Origin: Nonomuraea coxensis DSM 45129
GTDB lineage: Bacteria; Actinomycetota; Actinomycetes; Streptosporangiales; Streptosporangiaceae
DNA: 64,000 bases
NCBI RefSeq assembly: GCF_019397265.1
Contig: NZ_CP068985.1
Span: 930,001-994,000, forward strand
Direction: 5' to 3'
Shown here: positions 43,730-56,900 of the stretch, piece after piece
How the letters are laid out: every line of letters begins with the position of its first letter
Position numbering within the stretch: the first letter of the stretch is position 1
The notes under the pieces: model-generated
What the model was told of the DNA's origin: nothing
Database searches by the model: none
Seen by the model: the letters and a program-made list of their open reading frames with translations, nothing else
Program-made: the position numbers and the translations under genes

Positions 43730-44851
43730 ATGGCGGACAAGCCCACGAAAGGTCTCGCCGATGTCGTAGCCGCGTCCACAGCGCTGAGCGACATTGACGG
43801 AAAGGCCGGTCGCCTCTTCTATCGCGGATACGACATCCACGATCTGGCCGGCCGCGCCACGTTCGAGGAGGTCGCGCACCTGCTCCAGCGCGGCAGGCTG
43901 CCCGATCGCGCCGAGCTCGCCGGCTACGGCGAGGCCCTGGCGGCGGGCCGCGAGCCGGGCCCGCTGGCCGCGGCCAACATCGCGGAGATCGCCGGGAAGC
44001 AGAAGCCCATGGAGGCGCTGCGCTCGCTGGTGTCGCTGGCGGCCGCCGACGACCCGGACAAGGACTCGATCGCGCCCGAGGCCAACCTGCGCAAGGCCGC
44101 CCGCCTGACCGCCCAGCAGCCCGTGCTCGTCGCGCGCTACCACGCCGCCCGCACCGGGGGCAGCGTCCCCGACGCCGACCCCGAGCTGAGCATCGCGGCC
44201 AACTTCCTGCTCCAGGTCACCGGCCGCAGGCCCGAGCCGCGCGCGGTCGAGATCTTCGACGAGTGCCTGGTGCTGCACGCCGACCACACCATGAACGCCT
44301 CCACGTTCGCCGCCCGGGTGTGCGCCGCGACGCTCTCGGACATGCACTCCGCCATCGTCGCCGCCATCGGCACCCTCAAGGGCCCGCTGCACGGAGGCGC
44401 GAACGAGCAGGTCATGAAGACGCTGGAGTCGATCCCCGCCGACGGCGTGGCGCGGGCCGTGCGCGACAAGCTGGCCGGCGGCGAGAAGATCATGGGCTTC
44501 GGGCACCGCGTCTACAAGACCGAGGACCCGCGCGCCACGCACCTGCGCAGGATGTCCGCCGAGCTGGCCGAGGCCGCCGGCGACGACACGTACTACCGGA
44601 TGTCGAAGGAGATGGAGGAAGTCGTCTTCGAGGCCAAGGGCCTCTACCCGAACGTCGACTTCTACGCCGCCTCGGTCTACCACTACCTCGGCATCCCGAC
44701 CGACCTGTTCACCCCGGTCTTCTCGATCAGCCGCATGTCGGGCTGGACGGCACACGTCATCGAGCAGCACGCCGACAACCGCCTCATCCGCCCTGACAGC
44801 GAGTACATCGGTGAGACCGACCAGAAGTGGAAGCCGATAGACGAGCGTTGA
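43730..44851 (+). CDS. citA: citrate synthase (type II, CitA-like)
   Basis: Citrate or 2-methylcitrate synthase of 373 aa. Active-site motifs are GPLHGGANEQ (His), GFGHRVYK (His) and YPNVDFYAA (Asp), all intact. The short, NADH-insensitive Gram-positive type is typical for actinomycetes. Enzymes of this length may also act on propionyl-CoA, so citrate synthase is favoured because of the TCA neighbours. A good GGAGG site precedes the ATG, and a small ACCTG/CAGGT hairpin (43682-43695) is in the leader. The stop overlaps the DUF3017 gene start. Confidence 0.92.
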   Translation: MADKPTKGLADVVAASTALSDIDGKAGRLFYRGYDIHDLAGRATFEEVAHLLQRGRLPDRAELAGYGEALAAGREPGPLAAANIAEIAGKQKPMEALRSLVSLAAADDPDKDSIAPEANLRKAARLTAQQPVLVARYHAARTGGSVPDADPELSIAANFLLQVTGRRPEPRAVEIFDECLVLHADHTMNASTFAARVCAATLSDMHSAIVAAIGTLKGPLHGGANEQVMKTLESIPADGVARAVRDKLAGGEKIMGFGHRVYKTEDPRATHLRRMSAELAEAAGDDTYYRMSKEMEEVVFEAKGLYPNVDFYAASVYHYLGIPTDLFTPVFSISRMSGWTAHVIEQHADNRLIRPDSEYIGETDQKWKPIDER

Positions 44852-45153
44852 GCGCCGACAGAAGTACCGAACGTGAGAGCTGGGGGCCGTACCCGCTGAT
44901 TCTGGCGGGTGCGGCCGTCGGGGTGTCCGTGGCCTTCCTCGTGGACCCGCGCTGGGGCGGGTTCGCGCTCGGGGCCGTCATCATGGTCGCCGCCGCGCTG
45001 CGGTTCGCCGGCTACGCCGGCCAGCTCGCGATCAGGAGCAGGAGCACCGACGTCACCACGCTGGCCGTCTTCGGCTTCGTGCTGGTGCTGACCTCGTTGT
45101 TGCTGGACGACGACCAGCTGAAGGCGATGATCCTGTCCCTTTTCGCCCGATGA
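44848..45153 (+). CDS. DUF3017 small membrane protein
   Basis: Membrane protein of 101 aa with three predicted helices (about 17-34, 37-52 and 68-86), separated by a conserved [18 protein letters not shown] stretch, which fits DUF3017. In other actinomycetes this family sits beside folD and mdh. Function is unknown. The TTG start at 44848 overlaps the citA stop (TTGA), and icd begins 53 bases downstream, so citA, this gene and icd are probably one operon. Confidence 0.8.
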   Translation: MSADRSTERESWGPYPLILAGAAVGVSVAFLVDPRWGGFALGAVIMVAAALRFAGYAGQLAIRSRSTDVTTLAVFGFVLVLTSLLLDDDQLKAMILSLFAR

Positions 45154-45206
45154 CCTGGCCGTCCGATAGCCTCAACGCATCAATTCATCGAAGGGGAACC
45201 ATTCGC

Positions 45207-46421
45207 ATGCCCAAGATCAAGGTGGAGGGTCCGGTCGTCGAGCTTGACGGCGACGAGATGACCCGGATCATCTGGCAGTTCATCAAGGACCAGCTGATCC
45301 TTCCCTACCTCGACGTCGACCTGAAGTACTACGACCTCGGCATCGAGCACCGCGACGCGACGGACGACCAGGTCACCATCGACGCCGCCAACGCCATCAA
45401 GAAGTACGGCGTCGGCGTGAAGTGCGCCACCATCACCCCGGACGAGGCGCGGGTCGAGGAGTTCGGTCTCAAGAAGATGTGGAAGTCCCCCAACGGGACC
45501 ATCCGCAACATCCTCGGCGGCGTCATCTTCCGCGAGCCGATCATCATGTCGAACGTGCCGCGACTGGTGCCGGGCTGGACCAAGCCGATCGTGGTCGGCC
45601 GTCACGCCTTCGGCGACCAGTACCGCGCGACGGACCTGAAGATCCCGGGCGAGGGCACGCTGACGCTGACGTACACGCCGAAGGACGGCTCCGAGCCGAT
45701 CGAGCTCGACGTCTACGACTTCCCCGGCGCCGGCGTGGCGATGGCGATGTACAACCTGGACGAGTCGATCCGCGACTTCGCCCGCGCCTCCATGCGTTAC
45801 GGCCTCAACCGCAACTACCCGGTCTACCTGTCGACGAAGAACACGATCCTCAAGGCGTACGACGGCCGCTTCAAGGACATCTTCGCCGAGGTCTACGAGA
45901 CCGAGTTCAAGGCCGAGTTCGAGAAGGCCGGCCTGACCTACGAGCACCGCCTCATCGACGACATGGTCGCCGCGGCGCTCAAGTGGGAGGGCGGCTACGT
46001 CTGGGCGGCCAAGAACTACGACGGCGACGTGCAGTCCGACACGGTCGCGCAGGGCTTCGGCTCGCTCGGCCTGATGACCTCGGTGCTGATGACCCCCGAC
46101 GGCCGCACGGTCGAGGCCGAGGCCGCGCACGGCACGGTGACCCGCCACTACCGCCAGCACCAGCAGGGCAAGCCGACCTCCACCAACCCGATCGCCTCGA
46201 TCTTCGCGTGGACGCGCGGCCTGGCCCACCGCGGCAAGCTGGACAACACCCCCGCCGTCACCGAGTTCGCGAACACGCTGGAGCAGGTCTGCGTCGAGAC
46301 CGTCGAGGGCGGCCAGATGACCAAGGACCTGGCGCTCCTGATCGGCGGCGACGCCGCGTGGCTGACCACCCAGGACTTCCTGGGCGCGCTGGACGAGAAC
46401 CTCAAGAAGAAGATGGGCTGA
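45207..46421 (+). CDS. icd: NADP-dependent isocitrate dehydrogenase
   Basis: Enzyme of 404 aa in the homodimeric, eukaryote-like IDH group. Visible are [15 protein letters not shown] at the N-terminus, KSPNGTIRN (substrate loop) and the metal site [15 protein letters not shown]. Also seen are [13 protein letters not shown] and [15 protein letters not shown] (cofactor region). It converts isocitrate to 2-oxoglutarate, yielding NADPH. GAAGGGGA precedes the ATG. A strong hairpin follows 18 bases after the stop. Confidence 0.96.
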   Translation: MPKIKVEGPVVELDGDEMTRIIWQFIKDQLILPYLDVDLKYYDLGIEHRDATDDQVTIDAANAIKKYGVGVKCATITPDEARVEEFGLKKMWKSPNGTIRNILGGVIFREPIIMSNVPRLVPGWTKPIVVGRHAFGDQYRATDLKIPGEGTLTLTYTPKDGSEPIELDVYDFPGAGVAMAMYNLDESIRDFARASMRYGLNRNYPVYLSTKNTILKAYDGRFKDIFAEVYETEFKAEFEKAGLTYEHRLIDDMVAAALKWEGGYVWAAKNYDGDVQSDTVAQGFGSLGLMTSVLMTPDGRTVEAEAAHGTVTRHYRQHQQGKPTSTNPIASIFAWTRGLAHRGKLDNTPAVTEFANTLEQVCVETVEGGQMTKDLALLIGGDAAWLTTQDFLGALDENLKKKMG

Positions 46422-46439
46422 GCGCCCGCCACCCCGAGA

Positions 46440-46488
46440 CGGAACGGCCTCCACCCCGCGGCGTGCCCGCCGGGCGGAGGCCGTTCCG
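46440..46488 (+). terminator. hairpin terminator after icd
   Basis: CGGAACGGCCTCC (46440-46452) and GGAGGCCGTTCCG (46476-46488) form a perfect 13-bp stem around a GC-rich 23-base loop that can fold further. AT-rich sequence after 46498 probably holds the promoter of the next gene. Confidence 0.85.
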
Positions 46489-46603
46489 CGTCCTCCGCAA
46501 AACCTTTCCCTCTTATCCCTATATGTGCCTGTAAATCGCTTTATGTCCGTTCGGGAGGGGCACCCCAGCACGGGAAGGGCACTGCGTCAGGAAGGGGTCC
46601 TCG

Positions 46604-47008
46604 ATGACCTGTCACCACGCGCGCCACGTCACCGGCTGGGTCGGCTGGATCTGGTTCGGCGGCATGCTGATGATCCTCGCCGGGCTGTTCAACATCATCA
46701 CCGGCTTCGCGGCCGTCATCGCCAGCCGGGTCTACGTGGCCACGCCCGCCCGGCTGCTGGTCTTCGACGTCACCACGTGGGGCTGGGTGCACGTGGTCCT
46801 CGGCGTGCTCGTCCTCGTCACGGGCGTCGCGGTCACCGCCGGGCAGACCTGGGCCAGGGTGGTCGGCGTCATCCTGGTGATGCTCAACGCGCTCACGCAG
46901 CTCACCTGGATCGCCGTCAACCCCTGGTGGTCGCTCGCCGTCATCGCGGTGGACGTACTCGTCATGTACGCCCTCATCGTCCACGGCCGGGAGGCGAGCC
47001 TGGACTGA
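46604..47008 (+). CDS. DUF7144-like four-helix membrane protein
   Basis: Protein of 134 aa with four hydrophobic helices (about 15-40, 58-80, 84-103 and 105-125) and a conserved GWVHVVLGVLVLVTG stretch, resembling the DUF7144 family of actinobacterial membrane proteins. Function is unknown. The ATG has GGAAGGGG upstream. The preceding 80 bases include an AT-rich stretch (46498-46550), unusual here, that probably carries the promoter. Confidence 0.75.
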   Translation: MTCHHARHVTGWVGWIWFGGMLMILAGLFNIITGFAAVIASRVYVATPARLLVFDVTTWGWVHVVLGVLVLVTGVAVTAGQTWARVVGVILVMLNALTQLTWIAVNPWWSLAVIAVDVLVMYALIVHGREASLD

Positions 47009-47108
47009 TCCGGCCTTGCCCAGGTCTTGACGGTCGCCCGGCGTGGCACAGTTGATCAGCTGGGTAAGAGCCCTCTCGTAACAGTCGTGCGCGTCTCGGG
47101 GGGTTCGA

Positions 47109-48143
47109 ATGCGACTGCGTTTTCTGGGGGCATTGGGGGTGCTTGCCGCCGCGACGATCCTGACGACGGGGTGCGACTCGCAGCCCGCCGACACCGTCAA
47201 GATGGCGGACGGCAAGGCCGACGCCGCGGCCAAGGCCAAGGCGGAGCTGGCTGCCAAGGTCAAGCGCGCCGCCGCCGTCAAGGCCAACGAGCTGGGCCAG
47301 ATCCCGGTGCTGATGTTCCACCGCATCGTGGAGAAACCGGCCACGACCGACGACCGCTCGCCCGCGCAGTTCCGCAGGGACCTGGAACGGCTGGTCAAGG
47401 AGAACTACGTGCCCATCACGGCCGCCGAGATGGCGGCCGGCAAGATCGACATCCCGGCCGGCAAGCACCCGGTGGTGCTGACCTTCGACGACTCCTCGCC
47501 CTCGCAGCTCACGCTCAACGAGGTGGGCGTCCCCCAGAAGGACACCGCCGTCGCGATCCTCAAGGAGGTGGCGGCCAAGCACCCGGGCTTCCGCCCGGTC
47601 GCCACCATGTACGTCACCCGCGACATGTTCGGCAAGACCGTGCGCGAGGAGCAGGCGCAGACGCTGCAGTGGCTCAAGGACAACGGCTTCGACATCGGCA
47701 ACCACACCCGCGACCACCTCAACCTGCGCGGCCGCTCGCAGAAGGAGGTCGAGGAGCAGATCGGCACGATCGGCAGGCAGATCACGTCGCTGTCGGCCGT
47801 CAAGCCCACCACGATCGCGCTGCCGTACGGCAACCAGCCGAAGAACAAGAACTGGGCGCTGCGCGGCCAGGGCTACCACCACGACGGCGCGTTCCTGGCC
47901 GGCTACACGCCCGCGCCGGCGCCGTTCAGCAAGGCGTTCGACCCGGGCGGCATCCCGCGGATCAAGGTCATGGAGAAGAAGGGCGACTGCTCCCAGTTCT
48001 GCTCGGAGGCGTGGCTGGACTGGCTCAACAAGAACCCGGACATGCGTTACGTCTCGGACGGCGATCCGCGGACGGTCGCGTACCCGAAGTTCAAGAACCC
48101 GTACCTGCGCAAGACGTTCACCACGTGGGCGCTGCCCTACTGA
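47109..48143 (+). CDS. polysaccharide deacetylase (NodB-type) lipoprotein
   Basis: Lipoprotein of 344 aa with a clear lipobox (TILTTGCDS, Cys near residue 22). A Lys/Ala-rich helical linker (about 35-60) leads to the NodB homology domain. Motif 1 is LTFDDSS (metal and catalytic Asp). Motif 2 is GNHTRDHLNL (H-x3-H metal ligands). The substrate is probably peptidoglycan or a chitin-like glycan outside the membrane. The C-terminus has two Cys (GDCSQFCSE). GGGGGG precedes the ATG. The stop lies three bases from the convergent gene's end. Confidence 0.87.
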   Translation: MRLRFLGALGVLAAATILTTGCDSQPADTVKMADGKADAAAKAKAELAAKVKRAAAVKANELGQIPVLMFHRIVEKPATTDDRSPAQFRRDLERLVKENYVPITAAEMAAGKIDIPAGKHPVVLTFDDSSPSQLTLNEVGVPQKDTAVAILKEVAAKHPGFRPVATMYVTRDMFGKTVREEQAQTLQWLKDNGFDIGNHTRDHLNLRGRSQKEVEEQIGTIGRQITSLSAVKPTTIALPYGNQPKNKNWALRGQGYHHDGAFLAGYTPAPAPFSKAFDPGGIPRIKVMEKKGDCSQFCSEAWLDWLNKNPDMRYVSDGDPRTVAYPKFKNPYLRKTFTTWALPY

Positions 48144-48146
48144 CGC

Positions 48147-49274
48147 TCACGCGCGGGTCGTGAACGAGATGCCCGCGCGCACCAGCCGGTCGATCAGCGC
48201 CCGGCCCATCGCCGAGGCGGTGGTGAGCTGGCCCGCCCGGTCCGGCAGGTCGTCGAAGGCCAGGCACAGCGCCGACTCGCCGAGCATCTTCGCGGTCTCG
48301 CCGTAGCCGGGGTCGCCGCCCGCGACCTCGGTGATCACCCGCTCGCCGCCGCCCTCGCCCAGGAACGTGACCCGGAACCAGCTCTTCGCCCGCTGCTCCG
48401 GCGACGGCCCCTGGCCCGGCCGCAGGCGGGCGCGGAGCAGGTCGCGGGCCGGCGGGAGCGCCGCGGCCGCCACCAGCGCCCCCGCGCCCGCCGCGACCGC
48501 GAGGGCCTGGGGGAGGGTGCGGACCGCGAAGTGCTGGCGGTAGGTGAAGTCGGGGCCGTAGCGGTCGAGCAGGCGGGCCGAGCGGCCCACGATCATGGGG
48601 TCGAGGGTGGGCATCGGCAGCGCCCAGCCGCCCACGTAGCGCACCCCGCCCGCCCTGGAGCTGATCCTGCGGCCCTTGGGGCGGGGCTCGGCGGCGCGGC
48701 GCTGTGCGGCGGCCTCAGCGGCCTGGCGGGCCCGTCCCGCGACGGTGAGCACGGTCGACAGCGTGCCGCCGGACAGCCGGCCGTTCCCCCGCAGGAACCC
48801 GCTGACGGTGAGCGGGACGTTCTCGGGAAGCTGCTCGACGGTGTGCAGCACGCCGAGGTCCCACGGGATCGAGTCGAAGCCGCAGGCGTGCACGAGCTTG
48901 GCGCCGGTCCGGGCGGCCAGGTCGTGGTGGCGCAGGTAGGTCCGGTCCACGAACTCGGGCTCGCCGGTCAGGTCGAGGTAGTGGGTGCCCGCTTCGGCGC
49001 AGGCGGCCACCAGCGGTTCGCCGTGGGTGATGTACGGGCCGACCGTGGTGGCGAGCACCCTCGTGCCGGCCGCCAGGTCGGCGAGCGCGGCCCGGTCGGT
49101 CGCGTCGGCCCGCAGGATCGGCACGTCGAGCCCCAGCCGTTCGAGCTTGGCGGGATCGCGGCCGGCCAGCGCCCAGCGCGTGCCGGGCGGCGCGGCGGCG
49201 GCGAGGTAGGCGGCGGTCAGCGCGCCGGTGAAGCCGCTCGCCCCGAAGAGCACGATGTCGTAGGGACGGTTCAT
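48147..49274 (-). CDS. saccharopine dehydrogenase-like NADP-binding oxidoreductase
   Basis: Protein of 375 aa. The N-terminal Rossmann fold is IVLFGASGFTGALTA (about residues 6-20). Further family features are TTVGPYITHGEPLV and YLDLTGEPEFV, as in trans-acting enoyl reductase and saccharopine-reductase-like proteins. A hydrophobic segment near residues 265-285 may touch the membrane. Mycobacterial relatives act in lipid biosynthesis, but this protein's substrate is unknown. It is divergent from the kinase-SBP gene. Confidence 0.8.
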   Translation of the reverse strand: MNRPYDIVLFGASGFTGALTAAYLAAAAPPGTRWALAGRDPAKLERLGLDVPILRADATDRAALADLAAGTRVLATTVGPYITHGEPLVAACAEAGTHYLDLTGEPEFVDRTYLRHHDLAARTGAKLVHACGFDSIPWDLGVLHTVEQLPENVPLTVSGFLRGNGRLSGGTLSTVLTVAGRARQAAEAAAQRRAAEPRPKGRRISSRAGGVRYVGGWALPMPTLDPMIVGRSARLLDRYGPDFTYRQHFAVRTLPQALAVAAGAGALVAAAALPPARDLLRARLRPGQGPSPEQRAKSWFRVTFLGEGGGERVITEVAGGDPGYGETAKMLGESALCLAFDDLPDRAGQLTTASAMGRALIDRLVRAGISFTTRA

Positions 49275-49362
49275 GATCCTGAGCCTCTCCGCCGAATCGC
49301 GCCCGCGCAAGGGCTTGCGTTACTCGGCAAATTGCCAGTTTTGGTGACAAAGTGTGGCGAAC

Positions 49363-49374
49363 CGTGACGTCACG
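49363..49374. promoter_or_regulatory. 12-bp perfect palindrome between divergent genes
   Basis: CGTGACGTCACG is a perfect palindrome flanked by AAC and AACGGTT. It lies 89 bases upstream of the oxidoreductase start and 82 bases upstream of the kinase start. The symmetry and location suggest a dimeric regulator site for one or both genes. No regulator is assigned. Confidence 0.4.
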
Positions 49375-49455
49375 AACGGTTAACGGATCCCTGTGAAGTA
49401 GCTGAGCGTCGTAAAGTTTGCCTCGTTGGGATCGAGTAAACGTGGGGACAGACGA

Positions 49456-52513
<3,058 letters not shown>

Positions 52514-52528
52514 GCCCCCGCCTTCGCC

Positions 52529-52562
52529 GGACGCCCCCAGCCGACCATCGGCGGGGGCGTCC
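52529..52562 (+). terminator. hairpin terminator after mdh
   Basis: GGACGCCCCC (52529-52538) and GGGGGCGTCC (52553-52562) form a perfect 10-bp stem with a 14-base loop. It starts 15 bases after the mdh stop, and the minus-strand small gene ends 11 bases further on, so it can serve both directions. Confidence 0.8.
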
Positions 52563-52573
52563 GCGTGTCCGGC

Positions 52574-52738
52574 TCACTCGCCGTCCGTGCCGTCGCTCTG
52601 CGCGGGACAGGTCGCCTGCGGGCCGGGATGGGTCACCTTCGGGGTGGCGAACACCACTCCTCCGGCGGCGAGCAGGCTGCCTGCCACGATGAGAGCGCCA
52701 AAGATCGGTTTCGTGACCCTTGGTGAAATGCTCTTCAC
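52574..52738 (-). CDS. 54-residue small membrane/exported protein
   Basis: GTG at 52738 opens 54 codons ending in TGA (complement of 52574-52576). The product starts [14 protein letters not shown] and has one hydrophobic segment (about residues 11-31, [20 protein letters not shown]). The short tail contains one Cys and an acidic end. A basic N-terminus plus one helix fits a small membrane or exported peptide. The ribosome site is weak. It follows galE by 38 bases in the same orientation. No family is known. Confidence 0.5.
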   Translation of the reverse strand: MKSISPRVTKPIFGALIVAGSLLAAGGVVFATPKVTHPGPQATCPAQSDGTDGE

Positions 52739-52776
52739 GTTTCGGTACTACAGCACATATAGCGCCGCCGTATGGC

Positions 52777-53724
52777 TCATTTGCCGGAAAGCGCCTCCCA
52801 GGCGTCGGAGACGATGTCGTGCAGCGACGGCAGGGCGGCCTTCCACCCCAGCTCACGCTGGATCTTCGCGGACGAGGCGACCAGCACGGCGGGATCGCCG
52901 GGCCGCCGCTCGCCGAAGACCGCCGGGATCTCGTGCCCGGTGACCTCGCGGCAGACCGAGATCACCTCCTGCACGCTGAAGCCGGAGCCGCTGCCCAGGT
53001 TGTAGATCCTGTGCTCGCCGGGCGTGAGCGCGTCCAGCGCCAGCAGGTGCGCCCGCGCCAGGTCGGCGACGTGGACGTAGTCGCGGACGCAGGTGCCGTC
53101 CGGGGTCGGGTAGTCGGCGCCGAACACGCTGACCGAGTCGCGCTCGCCGGTGGCGACCTTGAGCACGTTCGGGATGAGGTGGGTCTCGATCGCGTGGCGC
53201 TCGCGGAAACGGCCGTAGGCGCCGGCCACGTTGAAGTAGCGCAGGCTCACGGCGGCCAGGCCGCGGACGCCGGCGAAGGCGGTCAGCGCCGTGTCCACCG
53301 CGAGCTTGGAGGCGCCGTAGGGGTTGGTCGGGCGCGTCGGGTCGCTCTCCTCGATCGGCGCGCGCTCCGGCTCGCCGTACGTCGCCGCCGTCGAGGAGAA
53401 CACGATCCGGCCGACCCCCTTGTCCCGCATGGCCTCCAGCAGCGCGAGGGTGCCCCCGAGATTGTTGGCCCAGTAGAGCCCCGGCTTCTCCACCGACTCG
53501 CCGACCAGCGACTTGGCCGCGAAGTGGAGCACCGCGTCCACACCGTCGAGCGCGTCACCGGGCTCGGCGACGTCGGCCCGCACGAAGCGGGCGCCCTCGG
53601 GCACCGCGTCCCGGTGTCCGGTGGACAGGTCGTCGAGCACGGTCACCTCGTGCCCCGCCTCGACGAGCTGGGCCGCGACGACGCTGCCGACGTATCCCGC
53701 CCCGCCGGTGACCAGCAATCTCAT
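52777..53724 (-). CDS. galE: UDP-glucose 4-epimerase
   Basis: Extended SDR epimerase of 315 aa interconverting UDP-glucose and UDP-galactose. The NAD-binding motif is [10 protein letters not shown] (about residues 5-14). The catalytic residues are in FSSTAAT (Ser/Thr) and YGASK (Tyr, Lys near 150). Substrate-binding pieces [10 protein letters not shown] and [11 protein letters not shown] are present. It supplies sugar nucleotides for surface glycans. It is divergent from the CNNM gene across 86 AT-richer bases that must hold both promoters. Confidence 0.93.
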   Translation of the reverse strand: MRLLVTGGAGYVGSVVAAQLVEAGHEVTVLDDLSTGHRDAVPEGARFVRADVAEPGDALDGVDAVLHFAAKSLVGESVEKPGLYWANNLGGTLALLEAMRDKGVGRIVFSSTAATYGEPERAPIEESDPTRPTNPYGASKLAVDTALTAFAGVRGLAAVSLRYFNVAGAYGRFRERHAIETHLIPNVLKVATGERDSVSVFGADYPTPDGTCVRDYVHVADLARAHLLALDALTPGEHRIYNLGSGSGFSVQEVISVCREVTGHEIPAVFGERRPGDPAVLVASSAKIQRELGWKAALPSLHDIVSDAWEALSGK

Positions 53725-53810
53725 GTGGACTCCTGTTCAAATATGTTTGATTTTGTAAGGCTTGCTGTTCAGCATACGCGGGAAAGCACCCGTATACGCT
53801 GCCAACCACC

Positions 53811-55124
53811 ATGTTTGACACCGTCGCGGCCAACGTCGCCCTGGTCCTGCTGTTCATCCTGATCGGGGGCTTCTTCGCCGCCGCCGAGATCGCGATGGTC
53901 TCGCTGCGCGAGAGCCAGATCCGCAAGCTGTCCGGGCGTGGCCGCAGGGGCGAGCGCGTGGCCAAGCTCGCCCGCGACCCCAACCGGTTCCTCTCCGCCG
54001 TCCAGATCGGCGTCACCGTGGCCACCATGCTGTCGGCCGCGTTCGGCGCCGACCGGCTGGGCGCGCAGCTCACCCCCGTGCTGCAGAACTGGGGCGTGCC
54101 CGGAGGCTTCGCCCCCGTGCTCGGGCTGGTCCTGGTCACGCTGGCCATCTCGTACGTCTCCCTCGTGCTCGGCGAGCTGGCGCCCAAACGCCTGGCGCTT
54201 CAGCGAGCCGAAGGGCTCTCGCTGTTCGTGGCGCCCTTCCTCGACTGGGTCGCCCGCCTGTCCCGGCCGATCATCTGGATGCTGTCCAAGTCCACCGACG
54301 GCGTGGTGCGGCTGCTCGGCGGCAACCCGGAGGCCGACCGCGAGGAGGTCACCACCGAGGAGCTGCGCGACATGGTGGTCGGCCACCACGACCTGACCGC
54401 CGACGAGCGCAAGCTCATCGCCGAGGTCTTCGCCGCCGGCAAGCGGCAGCTCAGAGAGGTGATGCTGCCGCGCACCGAGGTCGAGTTCATGGAGGCCGAC
54501 ACGCCGCTCGCCGAGGCAGCCGCGCTCGCCGCCCGGATGCCGCACTCCCGCTTCCCCGTCTACCGCACCTCCTACGACGAGATCATCGGCTTCGTGCACG
54601 TACGCGACCTGCTCGACCCCGAGCTGTCCGGTCGCGTCGAGCCGATCAGCGCGCTGGTGCCGATCCGCCCCGCCAAGTTCGTGCCCGCCTCCAAGCGCCT
54701 GCTCAGCACGCTCAACGAGATGCGCGACGAGGGCCAGCACCTCGCCATCGTGGTCGACGAGTACGGCGGCACCGCCGGCATCATCACCATGGAGGACCTG
54801 GTCGAGGAGCTGATCGGCGACATCAGGGACGAGTACGACATCGAGGAGGACGTGGTCGTCCTGCCCGCCGGCGAGATCGAGATCGACGGCCTGACCAACC
54901 TCAACGACTTCGCCACCGAGACCGGCATCAGGCTGCCCGACGGCCCCTACGAGACGGTGGGCGGCTTCGTCATGGCCATGCTGGGCCACGTGGCGGCGCT
55001 CGGCGAGCGGGTCGAGGTGCCCGGCTTCGACCTGGAGGTCATCGAGCTGGACGGGCGGCGGATCGCCAGGGTGCGGGTGAAACGCCGTCCTGCCGTCGAG
55101 TCGCCGCCCGACCAGGATTCCTGA
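53811..55124 (+). CDS. CNNM/CorC-family membrane protein (hemolysin-like)
   Basis: Protein of 437 aa with the family architecture intact. The DUF21/CNNM transmembrane domain (about 1-190) contains [16 protein letters not shown] and [12 protein letters not shown] pair of CBS domains follows (about 210-335; [28 protein letters not shown]). The C-terminal CorC_HlyC domain is at about 350-430. Members are linked to magnesium export or resistance and not to true hemolysis. It runs 14 bases ahead of trpS and is probably cotranscribed with it. Confidence 0.9.
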   Translation: MFDTVAANVALVLLFILIGGFFAAAEIAMVSLRESQIRKLSGRGRRGERVAKLARDPNRFLSAVQIGVTVATMLSAAFGADRLGAQLTPVLQNWGVPGGFAPVLGLVLVTLAISYVSLVLGELAPKRLALQRAEGLSLFVAPFLDWVARLSRPIIWMLSKSTDGVVRLLGGNPEADREEVTTEELRDMVVGHHDLTADERKLIAEVFAAGKRQLREVMLPRTEVEFMEADTPLAEAAALAARMPHSRFPVYRTSYDEIIGFVHVRDLLDPELSGRVEPISALVPIRPAKFVPASKRLLSTLNEMRDEGQHLAIVVDEYGGTAGIITMEDLVEELIGDIRDEYDIEEDVVVLPAGEIEIDGLTNLNDFATETGIRLPDGPYETVGGFVMAMLGHVAALGERVEVPGFDLEVIELDGRRIARVRVKRRPAVESPPDQDS

Positions 55125-55138
55125 CACAATTGCCTGCT

Positions 55139-56143
55139 ATGGCCAGACCTCGTGTTCTCTCCGGCATCCAGCCCACCGCGGACTCCTTCCACCTGGGCAA
55201 CTACCTGGGTGCGGTCCGTCAGTGGGTCACCATGCAGGAGACCCACGACGCCTTCTACTGCGTGGTCGATCTGCACGCGATCACCGTGCCGACCGAGCCC
55301 GCGGCGCTGCGCCGGCGCAGCCGCGTGGCCGCCGCGCAGCTCTTCGCCGCGGGCCTCGACCCCGAGCGGGCCACCGTCTTCGTGCAGTCGCACGTGCGCG
55401 AGCACACCGAGCTGGCCTGGATCCTCATCTGCCTCACCGGCATGGGCGAGGCGGGCAGGATGACGCAGTTCAAGGACAAGTCCGCCAAGTTCGGCGAGAG
55501 CGCGGCCAGCGTGGGGCTGTTCACCTACCCGATCCTCCAGGCGGCCGACATCCTCATCTACCAGGCCGACAAGGTGCCGGTGGGGGCCGACCAGAAGCAG
55601 CACCTGGAGCTGACCCGCGACCTCGGCCAGCGCTTCAACCACCGCTACGGCGACACCTTCACGCTGCCCGAGCCCTACATCCTCAAGGAGGTCGAGAAGA
55701 TCACCGACCTCCAGGAGCCGACGGCGAAGATGTCGAAGTCGTCCTCCAGCCCGGCGGGCATCCTCGACGTCCTGGAGCAGCCGGGGCCGCTGCGCAAGAA
55801 GGTCATGCGGGCGGTCACCGACACCGGCACCGAGGTCCTGTTCGACGAGGACAACAAGCCGGGCATCTCCAACCTGCTGCGCATCCAGTCGGCGCTGACC
55901 GGCACGCCGATCCCCGACCTCGTCGCCCGCTACGCCGGGCAGGGCTACGGCACGTTCAAGAAGGACGTCGCGGAGGCCGTCGTCGAGACGTTCACGCCGA
56001 TCCGCGAGCGCGCCGAGAAGCTGCTGTCCAACGAGTCGGAGCTCGACCGCATGCTCGCCGTCGGCGCCGAGCGCGCCGGGGCGGTCGCCAGGCAGACCAT
56101 GGAGCAGGTCCGCGACCGGGTCGGTTTCCTGCCGAAGTTCTGA
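55139..56143 (+). CDS. trpS: tryptophanyl-tRNA synthetase
   Basis: Class I aminoacyl-tRNA synthetase of 334 aa. The HIGH-like motif is [10 protein letters not shown] (about residues 17-26) and the KMSKS motif is AKMSKSSS near 199. The substrate region [15 protein letters not shown] is typical of TrpRS. ATG 55139 is preferred over a TTG three codons upstream; no strong SD is visible for either. It follows the CNNM gene closely. Because induolmycin-type resistant forms exist in actinomycetes, the subtype is not claimed. Confidence 0.95.
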   Translation: MARPRVLSGIQPTADSFHLGNYLGAVRQWVTMQETHDAFYCVVDLHAITVPTEPAALRRRSRVAAAQLFAAGLDPERATVFVQSHVREHTELAWILICLTGMGEAGRMTQFKDKSAKFGESAASVGLFTYPILQAADILIYQADKVPVGADQKQHLELTRDLGQRFNHRYGDTFTLPEPYILKEVEKITDLQEPTAKMSKSSSSPAGILDVLEQPGPLRKKVMRAVTDTGTEVLFDEDNKPGISNLLRIQSALTGTPIPDLVARYAGQGYGTFKKDVAEAVVETFTPIRERAEKLLSNESELDRMLAVGAERAGAVARQTMEQVRDRVGFLPKF

Positions 56144-56151
56144 CCCCGCGA

Positions 56152-56853
56152 TCAGGGGCCGAGGCCGGCGGTGAGGTCCGTGGCGGCGGCGAGGTCGTCG
56201 GCCAGGGCCTCGCGCTCGGCCGCCGTCAGGTCCAGGGCGGCGACCTCGGCGAGCAGCGCGGCGGCCGCCTCCCGGTCGCCGGCGCGCACCCGCAGCTCGG
56301 CCAGGTAGACCAGGGCGGGCAGCCGCTGCGCGGCCGGCGCGTCCGCGTGCCTGGCGAGGCCCGTCTCCAGCACCTTGACGCCCGCCGCCACGTCGCCGCG
56401 GGCGTCGGCCTGGCGGGCGGCGGCGGCGACCACCCGCGCGAGCCGCCCCTCCTCCGGCTCGCCGGCGTCCTCCTTGCGGCGGCTGATCCGCACCCAGTTG
56501 CCGCCGGGGTCCACCACGACGAACCCGCCCGGCGTCCCCTGCACGCGCCGGGGCCGGGTCATCCGCGGGATCCCGGACACCGGCACCTTGCCGAACGCCG
56601 CCCGCAGCCCCGACGCGAACGCGGCGTGCAGCGCCCCCGTGTCCGGCACCACCACGACCACGCTGCCCATGGACTGCTCGGGGTCGAACTCGGGCACGCC
56701 GAAGAAGTGCAGCTCGACCCCGCCACGGCGGACGGCGGCGTACGGGTTGGGGCGCTCCTGGCGGTAGGTGACGTCGAAGCCGAGCGCGCGGTAGAAGGGC
56801 AGGACGTCGTCGAGCTGCCGGCAGGGCAGGAGGGGGATGACGGTTTCGGACAT
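56152..56853 (-). CDS. VOC-fold protein (bleomycin-resistance type) with helical C-terminal extension
   Basis: Protein of 233 aa. Residues 1-125 are a VOC/glyoxalase-like domain (IPLLPCRQLDDVLPFYRALG; GGFVVVDPGGNWVRIS), as in bleomycin-binding proteins. Residues 135-233 are an Ala/Arg-rich helical region that looks like TPR-type repeats, an uncommon addition. The ATG at 56853 has no SD, and the AT-rich sequence just upstream may make a leaderless transcript. It is divergent from a TetR gene 47 bases away, whose product may control it. The ligand is unknown. Confidence 0.8.
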   Translation of the reverse strand: MSETVIPLLPCRQLDDVLPFYRALGFDVTYRQERPNPYAAVRRGGVELHFFGVPEFDPEQSMGSVVVVVPDTGALHAAFASGLRAAFGKVPVSGIPRMTRPRRVQGTPGGFVVVDPGGNWVRISRRKEDAGEPEEGRLARVVAAAARQADARGDVAAGVKVLETGLARHADAPAAQRLPALVYLAELRVRAGDREAAAALLAEVAALDLTAAEREALADDLAAATDLTAGLGP

Positions 56854-56900
56854 ACAAAACATCGTACGCTGTTCGGAGTTTCGGTGGGAAGGAGCCCGTC

